The notes: generated by a model not told the origin, from the letters alone. Shown: positions 8,383 to 16,364, numbered from the stretch's first letter. The stretch is 64,000 nucleotides of DNA from Gammaproteobacteria bacterium (GCA_030065815.1 JASJCU010000003.1:1-64000), one strand, 5' to 3'. Translations and numbers: made by a program.

Positions 8383-8583
8383 ACCGTGTTGAGGTCGACG
8401 CCGCAGCGCGCACGCGCTGGGCCCGCGGCAGTCCGAGCAGTACCAGCAGCACGCTGCCCAGGACCGGGATCTCACCCGTGATCGCCGGCAGCACGATCGG
8501 GTTGATCGCGCTCGGCGCCTGCCGGCCGCTCGGCGGCAGCGAGGCGCTGCCGAGCGAGGTCAGGAAGCTGTCCCTTATCTGCA
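8383..8583 (-). pseudogene. 3' fragment of the PEP-CTERM gene
   Basis: These 201 bases align without indels to 5709-5909, the last 64 codons of the PEP-CTERM gene plus seven bases after its stop. By eye there are about 18 differences (roughly 91% identity). The hydrophobic helix is still readable, but the sorting motif PVPAS has become PVLGS. The original stop TGA (5716-5718) is TCA here (8390-8392), so the frame runs on into glycosyltransferase debris. No promoter or start belongs to it. Confidence 0.92.
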
Positions 8584-8630
8584 TCATTGATCGCCGCGGC
8601 GAGCCCTCGCCGGAGGCAGAACGCCGGGAC

Positions 8631-9227
8631 TCAGCGAGCCTGCTCGAAGAACAAGGCAAACAGGGTTTTCTGATTGGGAAGCCCGGTGGGCTCGAGGCCC
8701 CGTTCGTCCTGGAACGCTCTCAAGGCATCCGACATGCGTGCATCGAACGCTGCGCCAGGCGAGCCGGCGTCGTAGCCAATGTCGCCGAGGCGGGCCTTCG
8801 CTGCGTCGAGTACCGCACGGTAGACCACCATGGCGCGTTGCCCGCGGCGGATTTCTTCGAGCTCGGACTTCTCGGGCAAACGTGTCGGCCAGATTTGTCG
8901 CATCAGGACCGACGTCGCATCGATGAACCGGGCCTGCGGTGCGAGCTGCTTGCAGACAGAGTGCGTCAAGCCAAGAAGCGTCTGGGTGGTCTGCCACGGA
9001 GTCGTGTCGTAGGTGTTGTCGACGTGCTGATTGACCGCCGTGACGTAACCGTCGATCCAACCCGCGTATTGCTTCAAATCGGTGTTACCCTGATCCCAGG
9101 CAGCGATGAACTGTCCGCAGGTCTGGGCACCGGCCCCCTTGATGGCGAACTGGCCAGTCTTCTCGGCCGCATCGGCACCGAACGCTGTCGCTGCAATCAG
9201 TAATGCCAAATTGAGTCGTCGAATCAC
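8631..9227 (-). CDS. Exported protein with C-terminal peptidoglycan-binding-like repeat (partner protein 2)
   Basis: This 198-residue paralogue of the protein at 5003-5647 has a short signal peptide (RRLNLALLIAATAFGADA), then AIKGAGAQTCGQF and GWIDGYVTAVNQ. A second Cys lies near residue 90, and the C-terminus is PG-binding-like (AKARLGDIGYDAGSPG, SDALRAFQ, GLPNQKTLF). The start is GTG, chosen because GGAGGAGG sits seven bases upstream. It follows a PEP-CTERM gene by 74 nt, the same arrangement as the first pair. That gap contains a strong terminator whose U-tract touches this ribosome-binding site. Function is not recognised; a role at the cell envelope beside the PEP-CTERM protein is inferred from context. 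Confidence 0.75.
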   Translation of the reverse strand: MIRRLNLALLIAATAFGADAAEKTGQFAIKGAGAQTCGQFIAAWDQGNTDLKQYAGWIDGYVTAVNQHVDNTYDTTPWQTTQTLLGLTHSVCKQLAPQARFIDATSVLMRQIWPTRLPEKSELEEIRRGQRAMVVYRAVLDAAKARLGDIGYDAGSPGAAFDARMSDALRAFQDERGLEPTGLPNQKTLFALFFEQAR

Positions 9228-9242
9228 CTGCTTGCCTCCTCC

Positions 9243-9280
9243 AAAAAAAACGAGGCGTGTAGTGACCTACACGCCTCGTT
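9243..9280 (-). terminator. Rho-independent terminator or attenuator between PEP-CTERM gene and partner gene
   Basis: A perfect 14-bp stem (AACGAGGCGTGTAG with its complement, 9249-9262 and 9267-9280) has a TGAC loop. On the minus strand it is followed by a run of eight U. It lies after the PEP-CTERM stop at 9302. The U-run runs directly into the GGAGGAGG ribosome-binding site of the next gene, so it probably sets the ratio of the two products. Confidence 0.92.
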
Positions 9281-9301
9281 ACGCATTGCCTATCCGATGC
9301 T

Positions 9302-10663
9302 TTAGGCCGATGCGTCAGGCGCGAGCGGCGCTCGGGCGTGCAGCTTGATCGCAGCAAGTCCCAGGAACATCAGGAACAGGGTTGCCGGCAGCGGGACCGT
9401 ACCGTTACCGCCACCACCGCCGCCGTTCATCCCATTGTCAGTGATCGGCGTTACCGACACGGTGTCAACGGCGCTGGTCGCGTTCACGAACGAAACGCCG
9501 ATCGGGAATGCCAGGGGATTGGTCGGATCGAGCATCAGCGCCGGGTCGATGCCTTCCAGCAGGAAAGACGTGGGATTCACGCCGAACTCCGTGAAGAAAT
9601 CCAGGACCTGGCCGGCCAGGATCGGAATAGTCACGCCACCGACAGTCAGCAGATATCCATCGAGATCCGCAACCGTCGCCAATGACGGCGCTGTCACCGT
9701 ATCGAAGAAGTTGCCCACGGGCGCCTCGTACTCGTAGCCAACAGCTACCGGAGGGTCGACCCACAATGTCGTACCCGCAGGCGCAGCCGGCAGCTCGATC
9801 ACGAACTCGCCGGTTAACGGATCCGGAGGATTGCTAGGCAGCAAGGGGTTGAACTCGCTGCTACCCGGGGTGTTACCCGGACCCTGGGTAAAGAAGCTGC
9901 TCAGGTAGACCGTGGTATCCAGCGCGCTGTCGTTGGCATCCGCGATAATGATTGTGAAATCGTTCTGTGCTGCCGGATTGATCGGAACGTCGAAACGCAG
10001 CACCGGATTGCCATTCGGTGCCAACACGGCATTGAGCTCTGTGCCCGGCAGGGGTGTCATGTCCGGATGGTTGATATTCACCGGCAGACCGGCGATCCCG
10101 TTGCTAGAAGCGACACCTGCCACGTTCTGCCCGTTCACGTACAGGCCGAATCCGTCGACGAAGGGGCTGCCGACGAAGTCGGGGAATTCCTCAGAGCCAA
10201 AGGTCGCGAAGAAGGTCGCCGTGGTGTTCAGGGAATTGTTGAAAAAAGAGATATCGAGCTGCGACACGTCGAAGTGAGAAGACTGCCCGGTGATGGGTGA
10301 CAGCAGACTGTTCTGCGCCGCCGTGGCCGTTGTCATGAAATCGGTCGTGAAGCCATTCACGGTATCCGGGCCATCGGCATAGTTCTCGACCGCACCACTG
10401 GACAGCACGATGCCTGAGACCGGCAGACCGTAGGTACCCGAGAAGTTCGTGTAGGTTCCGGCCTGCCCGAACTCACCACTGTAGGAGGCACCGTTGACTT
10501 GAAGCAACGTGGTGTTCTGGAACAGGGTGTTCGCAAGCCCGAAGGCATCCGATGTCGGTACGATTGCGATTGCCCATACGGGCTGGGACGCAACAACCAA
10601 TAAACCGGCGAGCATTGCCGATCGCATGCGAAACGGTAGGTTGGTTGGATTGGTTTTTTCCAT
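9302..10663 (-). CDS. PEP-CTERM-type protein with choice-of-anchor L domain
   Basis: This 453-residue protein has a signal peptide (LAGLLVVASQPVWA, cleavage near residue 30). An N-terminal domain of about 220 residues is of the choice-of-anchor L type (SDAFGLANTLFQNT, SGIVLSSG, FATFGSEEFPDFV, DGFGLYVNG). A Gly-rich linker leads to the sorting signal VPLPATLFLMFLGLAAIKLHARA. Choice-of-anchor domains occur in surface proteins carrying alternative C-terminal anchors. The start at 10663 follows GGGGAG; an open frame of 28 codons upstream is not needed. A sigma-54-type promoter lies about 130 bp upstream, and a terminator and partner gene follow. Exosortase processing and export to the surface or matrix are inferred. 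Confidence 0.85.
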   Translation of the reverse strand: MEKTNPTNLPFRMRSAMLAGLLVVASQPVWAIAIVPTSDAFGLANTLFQNTTLLQVNGASYSGEFGQAGTYTNFSGTYGLPVSGIVLSSGAVENYADGPDTVNGFTTDFMTTATAAQNSLLSPITGQSSHFDVSQLDISFFNNSLNTTATFFATFGSEEFPDFVGSPFVDGFGLYVNGQNVAGVASSNGIAGLPVNINHPDMTPLPGTELNAVLAPNGNPVLRFDVPINPAAQNDFTIIIADANDSALDTTVYLSSFFTQGPGNTPGSSEFNPLLPSNPPDPLTGEFVIELPAAPAGTTLWVDPPVAVGYEYEAPVGNFFDTVTAPSLATVADLDGYLLTVGGVTIPILAGQVLDFFTEFGVNPTSFLLEGIDPALMLDPTNPLAFPIGVSFVNATSAVDTVSVTPITDNGMNGGGGGGNGTVPLPATLFLMFLGLAAIKLHARAPLAPDASA

Positions 10664-10795
10664 TATTTTTTCTCCCCACGAAGACGCTGTCCGGTCTTCA
10701 TTTGAAGCACCCGGATATCGACGCGCAGTTACAGGACGAAGCTGCATGCGGGGCCAACCAGACCCCGAGGCAGCGCGGCACTGGGGATCGTCTCC

Positions 10796-10811
10796 AGCAA
10801 AAAGCGTGCCC
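10796..10811 (-). promoter_or_regulatory. Candidate sigma-54 (RpoN) promoter of the choice-of-anchor L PEP-CTERM gene
   Basis: The minus strand reads GGGCACGCTTTTTGCT. Only the first base differs from the consensus TGGCACG-N4-TTGCW, and GG and GC are 10 bases apart. The predicted leader is about 120 nt. The AT-rich stretch 10830-10865 lies upstream and could hold activator sites. RpoN itself is encoded at 43174-44679. Confidence 0.7.
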
Positions 10812-10980
10812 GCCCTGAAAAACAGTCATTTAGGGAGATTGAAATTTGGTTTTGTAAAGAATGCGAACAGTCTGCGAAATCTATCGCACGCGGTCGCACA
10901 ACCTCGCCGCTCGACCCCGCGATGCCAAGCCAACCTGTCCTTGGCGCAAGAACCGGGCAAAGCCAGGCAGCCTGAACCGG

Positions 10981-11103
10981 CGACGCAAGACCTGCGGCCG
11001 CTCCTCCAGTGACGCGAACAACGCGTCGTTGCGCCCGGATTCCCGGTCGTCGACGGGCAGCTGGCGATCGTCGGTAGGCCGTCGCGCGGAGCACGGGAAA
11101 TTA
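10981..11103. repeat. tRNA-Gly downstream flank (copy 1)
   Basis: This is the partner of 7856-7977 and lies directly 3' of the intact tRNA-Gly. It contains a small hairpin, GACGCG and CGCGTC around AACAA, that is not kept in the other copy. I see no open frame with a start signal in the gap 10664-11103 beyond the promoter listed. Confidence 0.75.
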
Positions 11104-11177
11104 TGGAGCGGGTGAAGGGAATCGAACCCTCATTAGAAGCTTGGGAAGCTCCTGTTCTACCATTGAACTACACCCGC
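11104..11177 (-). tRNA. tRNA-Gly (CCC)
   Basis: This is a complete 74-nt tRNA with encoded CCA. The acceptor stem pairs GCGGGTG with CACCCGC. The anticodon stem GGAGC/GCTTC (one G-U pair) encloses TTCCCAA, giving anticodon CCC for glycine. The T arm has GGTTCGATTCCC. Its 3' 33 bases are repeated at 7978-8010. Confidence 0.95.
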
Positions 11178-11327
11178 CGATCGGACTGGCCCGACGCACG
11201 CCAAACGGTTACCGCGGGCTCGGTCAGCGACGCCAGCCTATCACAATCGACGCAGCGCGGAGACCATCGGCAGCGTACCGCGATCGCGCACCGCGCCTGT
11301 CGTCGGCGACCGCCACGCGCCCCGGCT

Positions 11328-12434
11328 TCAGGCCTGCGGATCGTGCCGGAACGTCCAGTACGAGTTGAGGAAGTAGTTGATCAGTGCCGCCGGCACGATC
11401 CCGGCGAGCTGGTGCCAGTGTGGCGCGACGTCGGGGAACGCGAGGCTCAGCGCGACGAACGTCACGTAGCTGACGGCGAGCGACGCGAACGACACGGCAT
11501 TGAACTTGAGGCCCTTGATCCGGGTACGGTCGCGCGACTTGCGCCAGCGGAACGTCCAGTAGTTGTTGAACAGGAAGTTCCAGATGATCGACAGCTCGAT
11601 CGCGATCGGCGACGCGATGAACTTGTTCACCCCCAGGCCCAGCAGCAGCGCGAACGCCCCGAGGTTGACGACCACCCCCGATGCACCGACCAACGCGAAC
11701 TTGATGAACGTCGCCGAACTGCGGAAGCGCAGCCACAGCGCACTCTGCAGGAACTCGACGATGTCGCTGACACCGAGTTTCGAATCGCCGCGGGTGCGCT
11801 CGACGAACTCGACGGGCACCTCGACGATCCGTGCACCGCGCAATACCGCCTCGTAAAGCAGCGCGATCTGGAACGCGTAGCCCTGCACCCGCAGCGCCGA
11901 CAGGTCGATCTGCGCGAGCAGTCCGCTGCGGATCGCGCGAAACCCCGCGGTGCAGTCGCGCACGCTGTAGATGCCGGCGAGGAAGCGCGCGACGATGTTG
12001 CCGAACAGCGAGTTCAGGCGACGCAGCACGCCCCACTCGCGCGGGATGCTGCCGCCGCTGACGTAGCGGCTGCCGATGACGAAATCGGCGCCGTCCTCGA
12101 TCGCGTGCAGCAGCCGCGGGATGTCGTCGGGCTTGTGCGAGAAATCGGCGTCCATCTCGAACACGACGTCGGCGCGCAGCACGTCGAGCGCGTGCCGCAT
12201 GCCGCGGATGTACGCGGCGCCGAGGCCCGCCTTGTCGCCGCAGATCATGTGCAGGTTCGGCATCGCGGTCTGCTGTGCGCGCACGACCTGTTGCGTGCCG
12301 TCGGGCGAGTTGTCGTCGACGACGAGGACCTGCATGTCGTGATCGAGGCGCCCGAAGACCGTCTGCAGCTGTGCCAGCAGCTCGGCGATGTTGTCCCGTT
12401 CGTTGTACGTGGGAACGATTACGACAATGTTCAC
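11328..12434 (-). CDS. Polyprenyl-phosphate sugar synthase (GT2) fused to GtrA domain
   Basis: Residues 1-230 are a GT2 domain of the polyprenol-phosphate mannose synthase (DPM1) type: VVIVPTYNERDNI, Asp40-Asp41 in VVDDNSPDG and DAD at 95-97. Residues about 245-365 form a four-helix GtrA-like membrane domain, which usually helps to flip or present the lipid-linked sugar. The product would be a polyprenyl-phosphate hexose, probably mannose, made at the inner membrane. The next gene downstream of the tRNA is a PEP-CTERM gene. Upstream, 57 nt away, is a GT-C glycosyltransferase able to use such a donor. An internal part of this gene is duplicated at 8011-8380. Confidence 0.9.
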   Translation of the reverse strand: MNIVVIVPTYNERDNIAELLAQLQTVFGRLDHDMQVLVVDDNSPDGTQQVVRAQQTAMPNLHMICGDKAGLGAAYIRGMRHALDVLRADVVFEMDADFSHKPDDIPRLLHAIEDGADFVIGSRYVSGGSIPREWGVLRRLNSLFGNIVARFLAGIYSVRDCTAGFRAIRSGLLAQIDLSALRVQGYAFQIALLYEAVLRGARIVEVPVEFVERTRGDSKLGVSDIVEFLQSALWLRFRSSATFIKFALVGASGVVVNLGAFALLLGLGVNKFIASPIAIELSIIWNFLFNNYWTFRWRKSRDRTRIKGLKFNAVSFASLAVSYVTFVALSLAFPDVAPHWHQLAGIVPAALINYFLNSYWTFRHDPQA

Positions 12435-12491
12435 GCCAGTTTCCGTGCTTGCGTTGGGGCGATGCGGCGGCCAGGCGCCGGATGCGTTGCG

Positions 12492-14129
12492 TCAGGGTAG
12501 CGCACACGCCAGGTCGCGCGCGCACCGGTACGTGCGCAGCTCGCCGCCGTCGAATCCGGACTCCGCGAGCAGCGTCCACCCCGCGGCTGTCAGCGCGCCC
12601 TCGAGCGCCGCCCTGGCATCGTCCGGGCAATGTGATGTCACGACGCCCAACGTTACCATCGCGTCGTCGGTCGGCGCGGCCGACGTTGCACTCGCGACGG
12701 GCATCGGACGCCTGCCGCGGTCGACGGCACCGCGTTTCCAGCGGAACAGGTCGTCGGGCAGCGCGCGCAGCTCGTCGACGCGGCTGCCGGCCGTTGCGGC
12801 AGCGCCGCCGAGCGGCAGCGGCGTAGACGTGAAGCCCGAGTCGGCGAGTCCCCAGGCGAACACCGGCGGCAACGGCGCCAGCGGCAGCGCGTAATAGGCA
12901 AACGGCATCGCCACGGTCGGCGAACAGATCAGCAATGCGCGCGGCCGGTCGGTGGCCGCCGATGCCGCGTGCCAGGCATCGGCGGCGGCGCGCCAGTCCT
13001 CGTTCTGTGTCGCACCGATCTGGTGGAACGCGACGGCCGAGCGCGCCGCGGCCAGACCGATCAGTGCAACCAGCGCGGCCTGCACCCAGGCGCGGCGATC
13101 CGGCAGAGCGGCAGCCAGCAACAGCGGCGTGCCGAGATAGGTCCAGGCCACGGTACGTTCGATGAACAGCGGCTGTACGAAGCCGATCGCCCAGATGGTC
13201 AACGGCGCGACGCCGGCGAGCAGCACCAGCAGCGTCGCGATCGCCGGCCTGGCACGCAGCCGATAGGCACCGTACGCCGCCAGCGCCAGCAGCAACACAT
13301 CGACCCAGGGCTGGCCGTACCACAGGTAGGGCAGGCCGTGCAGCTGGCGCCAGACCGTGAACGCGCGATCGGGGTCGGCGTGCGGCAGCCAGGCCATCGT
13401 GCCGTTGCCGAGCAGCTCGGTCACGACGATGACGAGCCACGGCAGCCAGAGGACGAACACCAGCGCATTGACGGCGAGCCAGCGCCACAGCACGCGGGGA
13501 TCGCGCGCCGACCACAACCACCACGACAGCGCGAACGCGAGCTGCGTGAAGAACACGAAGAACACGGCGATGTTGTTGGTGTACAGCGCGATCAAGATGC
13601 CGGCCGCGTACAGCGTCGTGCCGCGTCTCGACTCGCGCACCGCGTCCGCGCGCCGACCCGTCGGCGACGCCGACCCGGCAGCCATCACCATGACCAGCCC
13701 GAGCAGCGCGACGGCGAGGCCGAATGCGAGCAGCGCATAGCCGCGCGCCTCCTGGGCGTACTCGATCTGGCCGGCGGACAACGCCAGCAGCATCGCCGCC
13801 AACAGGCCGCCAGCGCGCCCCGCGATGCGACTGGCCGCGACATAGACGAGCGGGATCGTCAGCGTGCCGAACAGTGCGCTCGGCAGGCGCACGCTGAACT
13901 CGGTGTCGGCAAACTCAAGGCACAGCTTGACCAGCGAGTAGTGCAGCGGCGGCGCGTTGTCGTAGCCGCTGAGCCACAGCGTGGTCCACGGCAGCGACGC
14001 GAACTTGATGCTCGCGACCTCGTCGAGCCACAGCGACGCCGCGCCGAGGTTCCAGAACCGCAGCGCCGCACCGACCGCGACGATCAGCGCCAGCGCGCCC
14101 CACGCCCGGTGACGTGACGACAAAGGCAT
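12492..14129 (-). CDS. GT-C family (GT39/ArnT-like) membrane glycosyltransferase
   Basis: This 545-residue membrane protein has about a dozen hydrophobic segments. The first loop carries the acidic motif LWLDEVASIKF typical of GT-C enzymes, with NAPPLHYSLVK after it and LSAGQIEYAQEARGYAL between helices. Such enzymes transfer a sugar from a polyprenyl-phosphate donor to protein or lipid on the periplasmic side. The C-terminal 130 residues are soluble, consistent with an acceptor-binding domain. The neighbouring GT2-GtrA gene probably supplies the donor. The acceptor cannot be read from the sequence. Confidence 0.82.
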   Translation of the reverse strand: MPLSSRHRAWGALALIVAVGAALRFWNLGAASLWLDEVASIKFASLPWTTLWLSGYDNAPPLHYSLVKLCLEFADTEFSVRLPSALFGTLTIPLVYVAASRIAGRAGGLLAAMLLALSAGQIEYAQEARGYALLAFGLAVALLGLVMVMAAGSASPTGRRADAVRESRRGTTLYAAGILIALYTNNIAVFFVFFTQLAFALSWWLWSARDPRVLWRWLAVNALVFVLWLPWLVIVVTELLGNGTMAWLPHADPDRAFTVWRQLHGLPYLWYGQPWVDVLLLALAAYGAYRLRARPAIATLLVLLAGVAPLTIWAIGFVQPLFIERTVAWTYLGTPLLLAAALPDRRAWVQAALVALIGLAAARSAVAFHQIGATQNEDWRAAADAWHAASAATDRPRALLICSPTVAMPFAYYALPLAPLPPVFAWGLADSGFTSTPLPLGGAAATAGSRVDELRALPDDLFRWKRGAVDRGRRPMPVASATSAAPTDDAMVTLGVVTSHCPDDARAALEGALTAAGWTLLAESGFDGGELRTYRCARDLACALP

Positions 14130-14198
14130 CAGGCTAGCGCGGCGACGGCGCGCGGGGCCCGGCCGGCCGCATCGCGGGCCGGCGGATCGTACACGGGA

Positions 14199-16031
14199 TC
14201 AACCCGCCGGACCGCCCGTGTACATCGCCTCGACATCGCCCTGGTAGCGTGCGAGTACCTGCATGCGCTTGACCTTCAGCGTCGGCGTGATCAGGCCGTC
14301 CTCGACGGTCCAGGGTTCGAGCGACAGGTGCAGCTGGCGGATCTTCGCGTAGCCGGGGAAATCCTTGAGCGCGGCCTTTACCCGGCGTGCCGCGGCCGCC
14401 TTGACCTTGGGGTGGTCAAGACTCGCCGGGTCGAGCGGATCGAGCCCCTGTTGCTGGGCGAAGCCGCTCCAATGGTCGCCGTCGACGACGATCAGCGCCG
14501 TCAGGTAGGGCCGGCCCTCGCCGACGACCATGACCTGTTCGAACAGCGGGTCGAGCGCGATCGCCGATTCCATGTCGCCGGGCGGGATCTTCTCGCCGTT
14601 GGACAATACCAGGATGTCCTTGATGCGCCCGGTGATATAGATATGGTTGCTGGCGTCGATGCGCGCCTGGTCGCCGGTGTGCAGCCAGCCTTCCGGGTCG
14701 ATGACCTGCGCCGTCGCGGCATGATTGTTCCAGTAACCGAGCATCATGCCGGGGCTCTTGACCAGCAGCTCATCGTTGTCGCCGATCCTCACCTGCACGC
14801 CGCGGATCGGCACGCCGACCGAGCTCGGGATGTTGTCCTCGAGCGGGTTGGCGCTGACGATCGGCGCGGTCTCGGTCAGGCCGTAGCCCTGGACGATCGG
14901 CACGCCGAGGCCGATGAATACGCGCGCGATCTCCTCGTTCAGCGCCGCGCCGCCGCTGATCGCGGCGCGGATGTTGCCGCCCAGCTTGGACGTGATCTTG
15001 CTCGCGACAAGCCGCTGCAGCAGCGGCCACAGCAGGCTGCCGAGCGGCCAGCGGCCACGCCCCTGCTGGTGCAGGAAACGCCTCCAGCCGATGTTCACGG
15101 TGATCTCGAACAGGCGCTTGGCGAGCCCGCCCTTGTCGTTCATCTGGTCGGCGATGCGCCCATAGACGCGCTCGAAGATGCGCGGCACCGCGACCAGCAC
15201 GCTCGGCCTGACGGTCTGCAGGTCGGCAGCGAGCTGCGCGACCGAGCGCGCATAGGCGACGCAGGAACCGGTCATGATGCACAGGTAGTAGCCGGCCGTG
15301 CGCTCGAGGGTGTGCGACAGCGGCAGGAACGACAGGAACACATCCTCTTCGTAGCAGTCGAGCAGCGTCAGGCCACCGTGCGCGACCGACAGCATGTTGT
15401 GGTGGCTGAGCATCACGCCCTTGGGCCGCCCGGTCGTACCGGAGGTGTAGACGATCGATGCCAGCGCATGCGCATCGGCGCCGTCGCGTCGCTGCAGCGC
15501 GCCGCCGGCGTCGGGCAGCCAGTCGCTGACGATGCGCACGCGCTCGTCCTCGGCCGCCAGCTCGCGCGCCGCGGCGCTGTCGTCGAGCAGCAGCACACGC
15601 TTCAGCGGTCCCTCGTCGCCGACCACGTCGGCGAGCCGGCGCCAGCGCCCGGCGTCCTGAACCAGCAGGATGTTGACGTCGGCCTCGTTGAGGATGTATG
15701 CGATGTTGTCGGGGCGGTCGTCGGTGTACAGCGGCACGTTGACCAGGCCGAGGCCGAGCGCGGCCTGGTCGAACATCACCCACTCCGGGCAGTTGCGCAG
15801 CTGGATCGCGACCCGCCCGCCGCGCGGCGCGCCCTCGCTGCGCATCGCCGCCTGCCAGCGCGCGACCTCATGGGCCATCTGCGACCAGCTGTAGCTGCGC
15901 CAGTCGTCGGCGTCCTTGTCGAAGAAGCGATAGGCCTCGCGATCCGGGCTGCGGCGCACGCGGCATACGAACAGGCCGTCGAGCGTTACCGCCTCGTCGA
16001 GCGAGATCAGGTTCTCGTGCAGCTGCACCAC
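14199..16031 (-). CDS. Long-chain fatty acid-CoA ligase (AMP-forming)
   Basis: This 610-residue member of the adenylate-forming superfamily has the AMP-binding P-loop YTSGTTGRPKGVMLSHHN near residues 192-208. Other motifs are GYGLTETAPIVSANP and the hinge region GWLHTGDQARID with ITGRIKDILVLSNGEKI. Length and motifs match the FadD15-type long-chain acyl-CoA synthetases. These activate fatty acids to acyl-CoA with ATP at the inner face of the membrane. It is a single gene, divergent from thiS, so its partner pathway is not shown locally. Confidence 0.92.
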   Translation of the reverse strand: MVQLHENLISLDEAVTLDGLFVCRVRRSPDREAYRFFDKDADDWRSYSWSQMAHEVARWQAAMRSEGAPRGGRVAIQLRNCPEWVMFDQAALGLGLVNVPLYTDDRPDNIAYILNEADVNILLVQDAGRWRRLADVVGDEGPLKRVLLLDDSAAARELAAEDERVRIVSDWLPDAGGALQRRDGADAHALASIVYTSGTTGRPKGVMLSHHNMLSVAHGGLTLLDCYEEDVFLSFLPLSHTLERTAGYYLCIMTGSCVAYARSVAQLAADLQTVRPSVLVAVPRIFERVYGRIADQMNDKGGLAKRLFEITVNIGWRRFLHQQGRGRWPLGSLLWPLLQRLVASKITSKLGGNIRAAISGGAALNEEIARVFIGLGVPIVQGYGLTETAPIVSANPLEDNIPSSVGVPIRGVQVRIGDNDELLVKSPGMMLGYWNNHAATAQVIDPEGWLHTGDQARIDASNHIYITGRIKDILVLSNGEKIPPGDMESAIALDPLFEQVMVVGEGRPYLTALIVVDGDHWSGFAQQQGLDPLDPASLDHPKVKAAAARRVKAALKDFPGYAKIRQLHLSLEPWTVEDGLITPTLKVKRMQVLARYQGDVEAMYTGGPAG

Positions 16032-16163
16032 GCCTCTCCTCTGCTGTGCAAGGGCTGTGGCGCCCCGTCGATGGCCCTTCGATTCGATTTCCGACGCCCC
16101 GAGGGCCCGTGGAGTTTAGTGTAAAATTGCCGCTGATTTCACCACTTTTGGCGACTGTAGACG

Positions 16164-16364
16164 ATGCAGATAGTGCTGAACGGCGAGCCCCGCGAGGTCG
16201 CCGACGATGCGACCCTGGCTGTGCTGATCGATGCGCTCGAGCTGCCGACACCGCGTTACGCGGTCGAGGTCAACGCCGAACTGATACCGCGCAGCGAGCA
16301 TGCCGGCCACGCGCTGCATGCCGACGACCGCGTCGAGATCGTCCAGGCGATCGGCGGCGGCTGA
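16164..16364 (+). CDS. thiS: Thiamine biosynthesis sulfur carrier protein ThiS
   Basis: This 66-residue beta-grasp protein ends in GGG, with the C-terminal Gly-Gly that is adenylated and thiocarboxylated. The start MQIVLNGEPREVADDATLAVLI is typical of ThiS. It donates sulfur to ThiG for the thiazole ring of thiamine. thiG follows 57 nt downstream. The upstream region shared with the acyl-CoA ligase gene shows no TPP riboswitch core that I can recognise. Confidence 0.95.
   Translation: MQIVLNGEPREVADDATLAVLIDALELPTPRYAVEVNAELIPRSEHAGHALHADDRVEIVQAIGGG

Noticed and set aside
10945-11000. Plus-strand sequence resembling a GEMM-I (c-di-GMP) riboswitch core: GGCAAAGCC, then GACGCAAGACC and GGCC, partly kept in the copy at 7830-7875
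   Set aside because: It reads away from the PEP-CTERM gene and towards antisense of the tRNA and glycosyltransferase, the GNRA-capped stem is not formed, and the second copy loses the CAAA segment. A covariance-model search would settle it.
16032-16163. Possible TPP riboswitch upstream of thiS
   Set aside because: No CUGAGA-type core or matching second helix was found in the short intergenic region.
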